DNA from: Echinometra lucunter
Lineage: Eukaryota; Echinodermata; Echinoidea; Camarodonta; Echinometridae
DNA: 64,000 nucleotides
Assembly: GCA_029962745.1 (NCBI GenBank)
Contig: CM057169.1
Span: 14,078,744 to 14,142,743 of the forward strand
Direction of reading: 5' to 3'
The position numbers and the translations under genes are program-made. The stretch's first letter is position 1. Each line of letters starts with the position of its first letter. Below are positions 36,617 to 46,600 of this stretch, piece by piece. The notes beneath the pieces are model-generated. The model had not been told where the DNA came from. It searched no databases and saw only the letters and a program-made list of their open reading frames with translations.

Positions 36617-36789
36617 GATGAACATGGTCGGAAGTTCCGACGTTTCTTTGAATTGTTTCATGTCTGCTTCCGCTCTTCTTGCGTTCTCTCACCCTTTTCT
36701 TTTCTCGCTCACGCTTTTTCCTTTTTTTTGCTGGCTTTTTTGGGGGAGGGGGCGACCGCCCCCACCGCCCCCTGGCTACGCGGGTGCTA
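36617..36789. mobile_element. CTCGCTCACG-type G-tract MITE in the Tx1 LINE
   Basis: The segment contains TTTCTTTGAATTGTT, TTCTTTTCTCGCTCACG, a G tract and GGCTACGCGGGTGC. The same order is seen at 45,667-45,895, 50,113-50,322 and 58,493-58,793. LINE coding remnants flank it on both sides, so it is an insertion; the left terminus is eroded. Confidence 0.65.
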
Positions 36790-37084
36790 AATTGGGAGAG
36801 AATTTATTTAGGAGTTGAGATGAATAATGTGGGGAAAGAAAATTTACTGAATCATTTAATTCTATTAGTTAAACATATGACGTTTCAATGTATAGGAATA
36901 GAGAAACACCTCCGACCATAAAAGAAATTAAAGCAATGATGTCAGAGAATCAGTGGGAAAATTTTGACTTCCGAGACGAGGGGGTGGACCTGGGGAGCTA
37001 AGTGCGCATAATATTTGAAATATCATAATTTCCGATAATTCTGAATTTTTGTGTGGAGTCATGGGGTGAAACAGTCCCGGCCCT

Positions 37085-37255
37085 TTTCCTTTTTTTTTGG
37101 GGGGGGGGGGGTTGTAGGGAAGGTTCTTCTTTTTTCTTTTCTTTCTTTTTTCCCCTCTCTATCTTTCTCTTTCTTTATCTCTTTCCTTCCTATTTCTTTC
37201 TTTTTTTTAAACAAATTGTTTTTCTCCTTTTTTTCTTTCTCTTTAAAAAAAACAT
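37085..37255. repeat. Pyrimidine-rich tract with a G run
   Basis: CTTTT-rich sequence with a 13-nt G run near 37,099. Frames here are low-complexity. Nothing else was seen between 36,990 and 37,475. Confidence 0.6.
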
Positions 37256-37477
37256 TTATATTGAACTTCCATTCAATAATCATACTATGAACATGATCAT
37301 GCGTATAAAATGTTATGTTCGACTTATTTGCTAATAGTTTATTTCACTGTATCAAAATTTAATGTTAACGGTAGCCATTCACCGGAATCGAACCCCAAGA
37401 TTTGAACTGTAAGGCAATCTTGTCTTGGAGAGGTATGGGGATGGGCCATGATACTACCATTAATTCATTATAGCTAG

Positions 37478-37644
37478 AGTATACACTGTTAGACCAATTG
37501 TTTTAATCATCAGGTTGTTTAACATATTTGTGTGTAAAACAAAATTGGGGATTTTTTTAAACAACAGTTTCATAGGTTCATATGTTAAACAACCCAAATA
37601 TTTTTAAACAACTGTTCTGACAGTCTGTGTATAACAGCAAAAGT
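37478..37644. mobile_element. Small foldback MITE
   Basis: The left end TATACACTGTTAGACCAATT and right end TCTGACAGTCTGTGTATA are imperfect inverted repeats. TTTAAACAAC and its complement recur inside, around GTTTAACATAT. Confidence 0.5.
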
Positions 37645-37823
37645 ATAGATTAACAGAGTCAGTCACACCGACCAGACATACAATAATCGAACACAAAATT
37701 CGATTACATTAACAAACTTGGTATGAAGGCCACTTTGCCGATTAGGCCTATTTTGTTTGGAGTCGGTTTCTAGTGTAACTGGGGTATCATGATTGATTAT
37801 TTGAATGGGGACAAGGGCGACCT

Positions 37824-37960
37824 GGGGAGCATTTCATGAAGTGTTTTGTCAGTGATTTTAACTGACAAATTTGCTCTCAGCCAATCAGATGCAAGGATTT
37901 CAGAAGCTTATAACAGTTGTCAGTAAAAATCACTGTCAAGCTCTTCATGAAACGCTCCCC
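37824..37960. mobile_element. Foldback MITE (GGGGAGCATTTCATGA family)
   Basis: The ends GGGGAGCATTTCATGAAG and CTTCATGAAACGCTCCCC are inverted with one mismatch. Complementarity continues inward (TTTGTCAGTGATTTTAACTG against CAGTAAAAATCACTGTCA). Same family as the elements at 6636 and 7968. Confidence 0.8.
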
Positions 37961-38004
37961 TGAACTCCAAAAATGGAAAAGCTTGAAACCCCACCTGGGC
38001 TATA

Positions 38005-38170
38005 TACCTGCTTTTAAAACCGGATTTGTTCTTGGATAACACGCTTCTTCATTTGTCATTCTGTCAGGTGGAGTCGGAAGAATTTTGATGAATGGTTGGT
38101 GTATAGGCGGGAAACAAATCAAGTTTCAGTCCATTATCATCCGGTAAGAGCCGAAGGTCTCAAATTAATC
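38005..38170 (+). repeat. Upstream copy of a segment preceding the centrocin promoter
   Basis: GGATAACACGC, TGTCAGGTGRAGYCGGARGA, GATCGWTSGTTGG-like and GTAASAGCCGAAGGTC occur here in the same order and orientation as at 41,504-41,695. The second copy ends about 200 bp before the centrocin first exon. No exon of a second peptide gene was found next to this copy. Confidence 0.65.
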
Positions 38171-39000
38171 CAAGCAGAGTTAAGGTCTTTTGCACTTTTA
38201 GCAGACAACTCTGCGGTATGAATGATGAAAAAAATACCCTTGAAACACTTCATCAACTAAACCGATCTGTTATTTACATTATTTATTTAAGAAACAAATA
38301 AGAAGAAATAATATACAGTGCATTCCCCCAAAATGTTTACAGTCGGAAAAAGCCTAACCTCTGAATATCTCAAAGTTTTGTCAGGAAATTTTCTTACCTG
38401 TGGATAGCCCAAAGTTTTTGTCTATCACAAGACACTACACAAACTTTAAAAATTTCACTCTTTAGTGACCAAAATGAACTTAAATTTGTGAAAGGGTGCA
38501 GAATTCTGTCTTGAAAAGAATTGGTATTTTGTTCTTGTTGATATCAGCAAGGTTTAGAGTGGTGCACACTGAACAGGCTTAGAAATTTTCATTTTCTATA
38601 ATAGCTTCGTGACAATTCATGAGGAATATCCTTATTTGCATAATTATGTTCTGCAATATCTCGTTAACATGACATGCTTGAGTAAGCTGTAACTGAATAC
38701 TTTATTCATTGTTTTTGAATAATTACTTTTTGGTAATTTTTTACATTTAAGTTAGCATACTTTCGACATGAGAAAAAGTTCATGCCACGATGCAATAATC
38801 AGTCAATCAGAAAAAAAAAACCCCATCATACGCTCTTTCAATGAGTTGACGAAAATGCAATGCAAACATGCAAGTTTTATGATCATTCCGGTTTACCATA
38901 GTGATAAAACAATGTTACATGTTTTAGTGATGTTTTTCGGTAATTTGCAAAAGTCTCTTCATTCGATTTAATGTTCTAGTTTTAGTCATGACAATGAAAC
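38171..39000. other. No gene recognised
   Basis: AT-rich with no sustained open frame. Only short low-complexity stretches were seen. Confidence 0.5.
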
Positions 39001-39299
39001 CTACACATTTGAATGTTTGCAAATGGCAATATTCAGTTGTGTTAACTCACCTTTTTTAGGGGGAGGGGGAGGAGGGAGGGGGGAGTGAGGAATTGAATGA
39101 ATGTATGACTGAGTTTTTTTCTGACTGATTGATAGATTGACATTGACTGACTGACTAACTGACTGATGGTTTGACTGGTTGATTGGTCGTCTCATCTTAT
39201 CTCATCAGATTTGTTGTTTTTTATCATGATTATTATTTTTTATATCAAAGAGAAATAAATTGACATTTTCCTTTTCGAAATATGTTTATACCTAAAGTC

Positions 39300-40250
39300 G
39301 ATTTTAGACCTTATAATAAAAGAAGTGTTATTTTGACATCAAAATACGGCAAAGGCCTTTAAGATATCTAAATGATATATCTGATCACCTCGCTGTCAAA
39401 TATGACTCTACTTTTGCATCTCTTTGGTCCAATAATTGTTTGCTGTCTGAAACTATCCCGTTTCTAAATATTATGAGCGAGCGAAGCCAAGAAGCATGAA
39501 CACACACCCCTTTTCATGGTAGAAGTGATAACTCGTCATCAGAATACACAATGTGGCTTATGAGATCATTATCTAAATAGTATATTCGGTCATCTCACTT
39601 GCCAAATTTGCTTGTATCTATATATTATACGAGCGAGCGCAGCGAGCGATGGAAAATATAAACTCTTTTTCGAGGTAAGTGTTATTTTGTCACGAAATAC
39701 ACTATAAGCCTAAATTTATCATGTATATATATCACATATTTTTGATCACCTATCTACCAAAGAAGACTCTTTTTGGTTACCTCGCTCATCGGCCGTAACC
39801 ATTCTGTTTCTACGAGCGAGGGAAGCGAGCGACGGACAAAAAATTCTCTTTACAATATATTTTTGTTATCAAAATACACAAGAAGAATTTTAAAAAGTTC
39901 ATCTACCTGCAGAATCTGAGGCTAGTCGGCCACCTCTCTGCTAAAATATGATTATAATCTGGCATCTCGCTGCTGAAATAAGAGTAGTTGCTACCAGAAA
40001 GGGCCTTTCTAGATTTTATGAGAAAGCGTAGCAAGCGAGCTAGAAAAATTGGAATTTTGTATACTGAGCACAGTGTTCCGTTACTTTATTTTCATGATTG
40101 TAGTAACGTCCGTTTTATTGGCATCTTCCGTTTTCATAGTGTGTATGTCATAGGATAGGCAGTGAGTAACTGGCCCTTATCTCCTGAAAATGCACAAATT
40201 TTAGGTCAGCTTGCTCAATTCCTTGCAGTAATATTTACTAACATTCTATG
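39300..40250 (-). repeat. Inverted relative of the 23.2-24.2 kb CGCTCGCTCG block
   Basis: GAGCGAGCGAAGC variants occur near 39,475, 39,630, 39,813 and 40,025. Flanking sequence such as TTCCTTGCAGTAATATTTA near 40,220 matches the complement near 23,380. It appears to be a fragment of the same transposon family in opposite orientation. Confidence 0.55.
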
Positions 40251-40609
40251 AGCGGATGAAGATGGGACAGAGACAGAGATGCAAACCAGTTTCCTTTCAT
40301 AAGAATAGTTTTTATGCAGAATTTGGCTTTCTTCATCTATATGATGTTGGGGGATAAAAGTCAAGCCAAAGATGACGCAGGATATTCCAACAAAAATTTA
40401 GCTTTCGTCTTCCGACTTGCTTAGAAATTTATTCTGTGTATACATAATTGATGTTAAGGTCTTGTTGAATTCCTTGAAAGCTATTTTGTTTTTTAGTATC
40501 CTGCGTAATCTTTGGTTTGACTTTTTCCCCACTATGTTCTGCATCACCCAAACCAAAGCGACTTGTACAAGTATTATGTATCACATTATATCTCTCTCTC
40601 GTCACACTG

Positions 40610-40883
40610 CACACTAAGAAAAAAAAAGGTGCAATTTTGCACCCTTCGAATGCAACACTGGGAGCTCCTTGTTTGGTGCAACTTTGCACCCTAAGAAGCT
40701 TTTTGCACATTTAAAGATGCAGTTAGTTACAGTGCAAAGTTGTACCCTTTAGGGGAAGGTGCAAATTTGCACCCTTTAGAATGCAGAAATTTCTGCACCC
40801 TTAAAGGAGCAAAGTTGCATCTTTTTCATGTACTGCCAGTGTCGCGTTTAGGGTGCAAAGTTGAAACTTTTTTTCTTAGTGTG
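40610..40883. mobile_element. MITE with CACACTAAGAAAAAAA termini
   Basis: The left CACACTAAGAAAAAAA and right TTTTTTTCTTAGTGTG are inverted repeats. The interior is built from GTGCAAMTTTGCACCCT units, each itself nearly palindromic. Confidence 0.75.
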
Positions 40884-40997
40884 TGACCGGAGTCACCATT
40901 CAGAGCGACATTTATTCATCGACCACAAAATCACATTAATTTCACTGAAACTTATCGGCCAAAAGTTTGTTTGAAATTCTTTTGTACCCCTTTCATA

Positions 40998-41127
40998 CAC
41001 TGCAAAAACGGTGGTGTTAAATTGGTGTTAAATTAACACCACTGGTGTTTATATAGGATAACTCTGATGGTGGTGTTGTCCTATATAAACACCAGTAGTG
41101 TTGATTTAACACCACCTTTTTGCAGTG
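40998..41127. mobile_element. 130-bp foldback MITE, CACTGCAAAAA termini, TA target
   Basis: CACTGCAAAAACGGTGGTGT at the left and ACACCACCTTTTTGCAGTG at the right are inverted repeats. Complementarity runs almost to the centre (AACACCACTGGTGTTTATAT against ATATAAACACCAGTAGTGTT). TA flanks both ends. Confidence 0.88.
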
Positions 41128-41139
41128 TAGGGAGCTATT

Positions 41140-41300
41140 CCCCGTTGAACTTCAGCGGGGAAAGGCGGTGAAAAGTGGTGAAAGGCGCAGTATGAAAGGC
41201 ACAAGTGAAAACTTCCCCGTTGAAGTTAAGCGGGTAACTTCTCCATCTCGCGAGGTGGAGAAGAGGTGGTGAAGTTAAGCGGGGAAGCGGTTCACCCGCT
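41140..41300. repeat. Repeated CCCCGTTGAAGTTMAGCGGG motifs
   Basis: CCCCGTTGAACTTCAGCGGG recurs as CCCCGTTGAAGTTAAGCGGG and in inverted form as CCCGCTTAAACTT. A compact inverted-repeat cluster with no coding signal. Confidence 0.5.
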
Positions 41301-41503
41301 TAAACTTGGCAGAATGAATGGGACGCTACGAGTTACGCCGCTTAATGACGTCAGAGGTCAATTTCCGCCGGACCCGAGATTCCTCGCGATGAGCTGCCGA
41401 TGGCCGCCCCTCGTGTACGTTAGAATGACCCCAGCCTGCTGTACTTCCGGCAGAGCTCCATCGCACGCCTCGCATTCACCGGCGAAGAGAAGGCGTTAGT
41501 ACC

Positions 41504-41695
41504 CGCCTTTAAAAGCGGATTTCTTCTCGGATAACACGCGACTGCATCGGTCATTTTGTCAGGTGAAGCCGGAGGAAGACCTCATGCGGGTAGTTTCTTG
41601 ATCGATCGTTGGCGCCAGGATAAAGGCCGGAAAAAATAAATCGTTGGTTAAGGTTTAATCCAGAATTGTCTGGTAACAGCCGAAGGTCATTAACT
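41504..41695 (+). repeat. Direct-repeat copy upstream of the centrocin promoter
   Basis: Second copy of the segment at 38,005-38,170 (shared GGATAACACGC, TTTTGTCAGGTG, CAGCCGAAGGTC). Its position 200-400 bp before the presumed transcription start makes it either promoter-proximal DNA duplicated 3.5 kb upstream or a dispersed repeat. Confidence 0.6.
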
Positions 41696-41870
41696 GAAAT
41701 TAAAAACAAAATCATAACCCTACCCGTCCAAATATCTAATTGATGGGTAAAGATCAAAAGAGTATCAAGAAAACCTAACCATATGGCATGATGACAATGT
41801 TCGTCATACTTACACGGGCTTAATCATTTAGGCAATTTTGGGGTGAAGTTGGGGGATTTTTTTTTTCCAT

Positions 41871-41905
41871 AAAAGGGATCGAGATTTGGTCAGTTGCTTC
41901 ACTTG
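41871..41905 (+). promoter_or_regulatory. Probable core promoter of the centrocin-like gene
   Basis: ATAAAA at 41871-41876 in CCATAAAAGGG lies about 30 bp before an initiator-like TTCACTT (A at 41901). A short exon ending in a strong donor follows. Inferred from spacing; no transcript data. Confidence 0.45.
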
Positions 41906-43375
41906 AAGATCTGATCTCAACCTCAAGTGTCGAGCATTTAGGTAAGAAATCTTTTCTTTTTGATACCGACGTTAGCCTCGTTAGGCCCTGCTCACATAAG
42001 GCATGATTGGCTGATTATCGTGGAGCCAATTTAACACTGCAGCCTCCAAATTCTAATTGACGGGTCTTAGACATTTCTATTTAGGATGATAGGTCCATCT
42101 CCATATGTATTAGAAGAACTTGCTTCCTCAAGGCGCTGTATATCCATTAATTATTTTTTTTTAGTTACAGACCTGCTTCATCGTGTTATTCAGCTAATTT
42201 TATATGAATAAAATTTTGAAGCAAAGTTACCTAGAAATATACAAGAGATACTGCTTTGTAAGTTTCCATTGAGGTGTTTTGGTCCAGTGAATAAATCTCC
42301 GGACTTTGAACCACAAGGTACGGGGTTCAAATCTCTGCCGCAGCACTAATGTCCTTTGGCAAGACATTAATCTAAATTTGCCACACTCGACCCAGGTGTA
42401 GTAAATGGGTACCTAGTAGGATTTATTCCTTGAATGCACGAAGCGTATAGACCAATTTCACCTCCGGTTTATGTATTTGGCCCTCTATCGTCGACGCCAT
42501 TGCTGCGGTGGGCAAGCGCGCTGACCGCGATTGGCTCTGTGTACAAAATGAATGTAAGATATGAGATATACCATGATATTGTTCCATTTTCTTTATTCTA
42601 GATCAATAAAATAAAGCATGGATACATGGGTAGATTTGATAAGACAATGGCCATATCTGACAGATGAAGGTATGATGTATTTTGGTACTTTCGATGGTTT
42701 TTCAATTTAGTTTTGTTAGTAAAAGTTCGATTGCAGCATAGAAGCCGTAGTAAATGGGAGCCCTCAATCTTACCCTGTTTACAAAGTCATGTTTTCACTC
42801 ATTAAATTTTACGCCAAAGTACATAATGATAATGTTTCTTGACTTCGAAGTCCTTTCTGTTGATGTTTTTACCCACTGGCGACGAATTCCTTCACATTGC
42901 GTACGGAAACCTGTGTAGGGAGTACGGCTTCTCACACAAACAGGCTTCATGAGTCAAAAGCGAGTGAATTTCGCACTCAGTTATCTTCCAATTTTTAAAC
43001 TTTCTTCAATTCTTGTGGCATTTGAGCACCGCACAGCTGCGACCTGAACTTCCCTGATAACTTCTCATTGCAAATATTAAAAGAAATCTGCAAATATTGG
43101 TCAAAATAGACACACAAAAAAATCGAACGAATGTACATAACGCGCTATTGACTTGTGTAATATAAAAGTTGGAGCGCCTACCGCTGTATGTCGAACTGTG
43201 TCGAACCAGAGTGTCGAACTAGAGTGTGTCGAACAGTCTGCTGCCCTCTTGCGTTGTGGGATTGGTCTATACGGTTGCTCGAGCTAAAGCCAGGGTAATA
43301 ATATTCTTGCAGGGCCCTCTGGGAGAACAGTACATAGTACTGTAGAGGCTACGGCCTGGGTAAACAAGACATATT

Positions 43376-43422
<47 letters not shown>

Positions 43423-43543
43423 TATTATTATTATTATCATTATTATTATTATTATTATTGTTATTATTATCATTATCATTATATATATTATTATTATTAT
43501 TATTATTATTGTTATTATTATTATCATTATTATTATTGTTATT

Positions 43544-43629
<86 letters not shown>

Positions 43630-46600
43630 CATTATTATTGGCACATGTACAAATTCGATAAAAAGAAATGCATTTTTCTCTCAACTTACCAAAATGGATT
43701 TAGCTCCTTTTTGGAAAGAAAGCTTTCCATTTTTCAAGCCATATTAATATGTATTCTTTCTCCAAACAGGATCCTCTTCTCTTTTGTGAACTGTTTCTGC
43801 CGCATCAGTCAAGATGATGATCAAAATTGCTGTTGTTTTCTGTGCTGTCCTGGCAACCAGTTTGGTGTTTGCCAGTGATGTTGAGGAGCAAGCAATGGAC
43901 GATTGTAAGTATATGATAAGCTGTTTTACGCACTTTTCTCCATTCCATTTCATAGATTTTTCGTTCAGTTTGGTCCAGAAAAAATCCATGAGCTTGCACA
44001 AGTATCTCATAGTCACTTTCGTCTTTGGCCATTCACTTTCGAAGTTTGTCTGATCAGTTGCATCATTCTGCATCCCATTTCGTAAACGTCAAATCAATTT
44101 CGTCACTTCCGATTACCAACGCACGATCAAACACTGCCTAGCTGTAAATCTAAACATCAATCCCAAACTCAATTCTAGCCCTAAAACCTATATGTTTACG
44201 AAATAAAGGCCCCCGATCAAGGACTGTCGCTAGAGCATAATGTCGGAACAGCCCCTTAAAACACATGTCATTAAAACATATTAACTTACTTAGACCAATT
44301 GCTTTATTTGCAATATTAAACATACCCGAAATATACAACCTTCGTCTATGTACGCGTTTCATGTATTATCAACTCAAGGCGAGTTGCCAACTCCGTTAAG
44401 ATTATTCCAAGGAAATGCTAGTTTTATAGATACAGCACATCGTCCCATCCATGTTATTGCGTTTGTCTTGAAGTAATGGCCCGTATCTATAAAACTAGCC
44501 TTTGCTTTGAAGCTAACGATACCTAGTAAAAGTTTAGTAAAATGCTCAAGTGATTACTAGCGCCAGACCTTTAATTGGCCTGAGCAAAACTTGAGCAAAG
44601 CCTAACAGTTCAATCAGTTGTTCTGAATGGGTCATATAATTGAGACTAGGATTTCTTTGGATATTAGTAAAAATTTGAAAGAAAATGATATATCTATAAG
44701 GTCCCTGCTATATCAGGTATGTGGTTTGGCAAGTGATATTATTTTGAAATTTACAATATGTTTATGCACCCCAACATCAGATCAAGACACCTTCAGCATG
44801 TGCAGTAAAATAATACAAAGGTGGTTAATGTGCTCCGAGATCTACGCCTAGTCAAAACTTTATGTCACACCTCACTTTTCAAATCTGCTGCTGAAATCGA
44901 TTTGACCTGCTGCTCTACTGTAACCAAAGTGGCTGTTGGGCTGATAAAATCCACGTTTTATGAAAATAAAATGATTTAAGAGAAATACACGTATCAGCTT
45001 ACTATAGGTTTTCCTGCCCATTTTCGTCACCATTTCAGTTAATATTAAAAAATTGTTTTCACTTTCGTTCAGGACACTGTGGAATGTGCGAATGCTCGTT
45101 TCGATTTCTCTTATGTCGATCAATTTTTAATCATGATTGTCATTCGATTTGTGCTTTGTAACCCGTTTTCGTCAACTGCAATTCAAATTCGTCACTCACA
45201 GTAGCTGAGTACGAGACAGCAAAATCAATTCCGTATATTGGCATTCATTTTCGTCAAAGTTTCACTCAATATCATCTCCGCATAAGTACGGTATACTTAA
45301 CGAACAATCATGACAACAGCGTGTGGATGCGTGTATAAATTATACGAAATTTATTTTAATTGACGATAGCGGTCCGCATTATATGAAATCCTAAATTTAA
45401 TTCCAAGAAAAATAGCAAAAATCAAGGTATATCATGAGAAAGCGAAATGGTTTAAGATCATTGGTGTTTCCCCTCAATATTAAGGCCTATATAACAATCG
45501 GCGAATTTGAGGGACAAAATAATAAATTTGTTTGAAAAAAACCCGAAAATTTTGATCCTAGCATTCCTAACTCGCTTAGCGACAGAAGAGACGAATTCCA
45601 TTGATAATGAATAGTGACGAATCTGAATGCTTGATTCCCAGGAAAAAAAAGATTTTCTATTCCACCAGCAGTGGCGTAGCTAGGGTTTCGTTATAGGGGG
45701 GGGGGGGGAGGGGCATGCTGGGAGGGGGATTTTCCCCTCGCGAAGCGCGGAAGCTCCGATGTTTCTTTGTCATTGTTCCCTGTTTGCTCCCGCCTCCTCC
45801 TGCATTCTTTTACCTTCTTTCTTTTCTCGCTCACGTTTTTTGTGTTTTTTTTTGCATTTTTTTTTTGGGGGGGGGGGGGTGTACGCGGGTGCCCACTAGT
45901 GCCACACACACAACACACACAACACACACACACACACACACACCACACACACACACACACACACACGCACACACACAAACAACAGCCAACAACAACAAAG
46001 AAAACCAACGGGGTAATAATTTAAAGTTTTATAGAAGTTTGACATTGGAAAGCAAGTAGTTGGTATTAACATGAAGTTAAAAACCTCTATGGTATTAGAG
46101 ATCACTACTGCAGCTGTATATGATTATTTCTTCCAAATTTGTTACCATGGCGACCAGTGTTCGACCTGATGCTTTCTGAGGAAGCCTCTCCCGAGGACAA
46201 GGTGGCCCTGCAGGGTTGGTTCGAACGCACATTCCACAAAGTGAAACACGGATTGAACAACGCTTCAAGATTTGTATCGGGTGCCTGCAATAAATTTGGC
46301 TATTCTCCAGAAGAAGCTCGTGAGTTTAATCTTTTTTAATCATATCGTTAGAGAAAATAAAACAATGAATACGTATACCCTCAGAACGATTTGAAAAAAA
46401 GAAAGAAAATAAATTGTATATTTTCACTGTCAGGACAGTTGTTCTCCTCCTATTTATTTATCTTTTTTTCTTCTTCTTTTTCTTTAGTCTCTCTTCTCTT
46501 TATCTTCATCATACTTACCTTCTTCTGTTCCTTCTTCTTAATCCCCTCCAACTCATTAATATTTTTTTTCTTCCTTTGCTCTTTCTCCTTCATCCGTAAC

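Larger units (their letters stand above)
34440..36990 (+). mobile_element. L1-Tx1-like LINE fragment split by two insertions
   Basis: The first part encodes VKILGVYFCLDVNAKESMNY and SLTWWKERDLTLMGK. After an insertion the frame resumes with VASLIPVPEWVFKTLDKLCF, FEFLWHGKDKIKRSTLFLNY and NKGGLKMLDFRLLNYK, then YGGKLIFQ and LPPFLCRIN. These are characteristic of the RT C-terminal half of Tx1-type L1 elements. Further remnants reach about 36,960 (TIKEIKAMMSENQW). Frameshifts and stops make it non-functional. Confidence 0.8.

Noticed and set aside
43374..43640. CRISPR-like or regulatory array
   Set aside because: Simple trinucleotide repeat with no spacer structure; the window is eukaryotic.
43267..43684. 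Long open frames of poly-Ile, poly-Asn/Asp and poly-Leu on both strands
   Set aside because: Pure translation of an (ATC/ATT)n microsatellite; no start context, splice sites or non-repetitive residues.
43744..44073. Minus-strand 109-codon frame over the centrocin signal-peptide exon
   Set aside because: Shadow of the real exon and its intron; no recognisable protein, and plus-strand splice phases are coherent.
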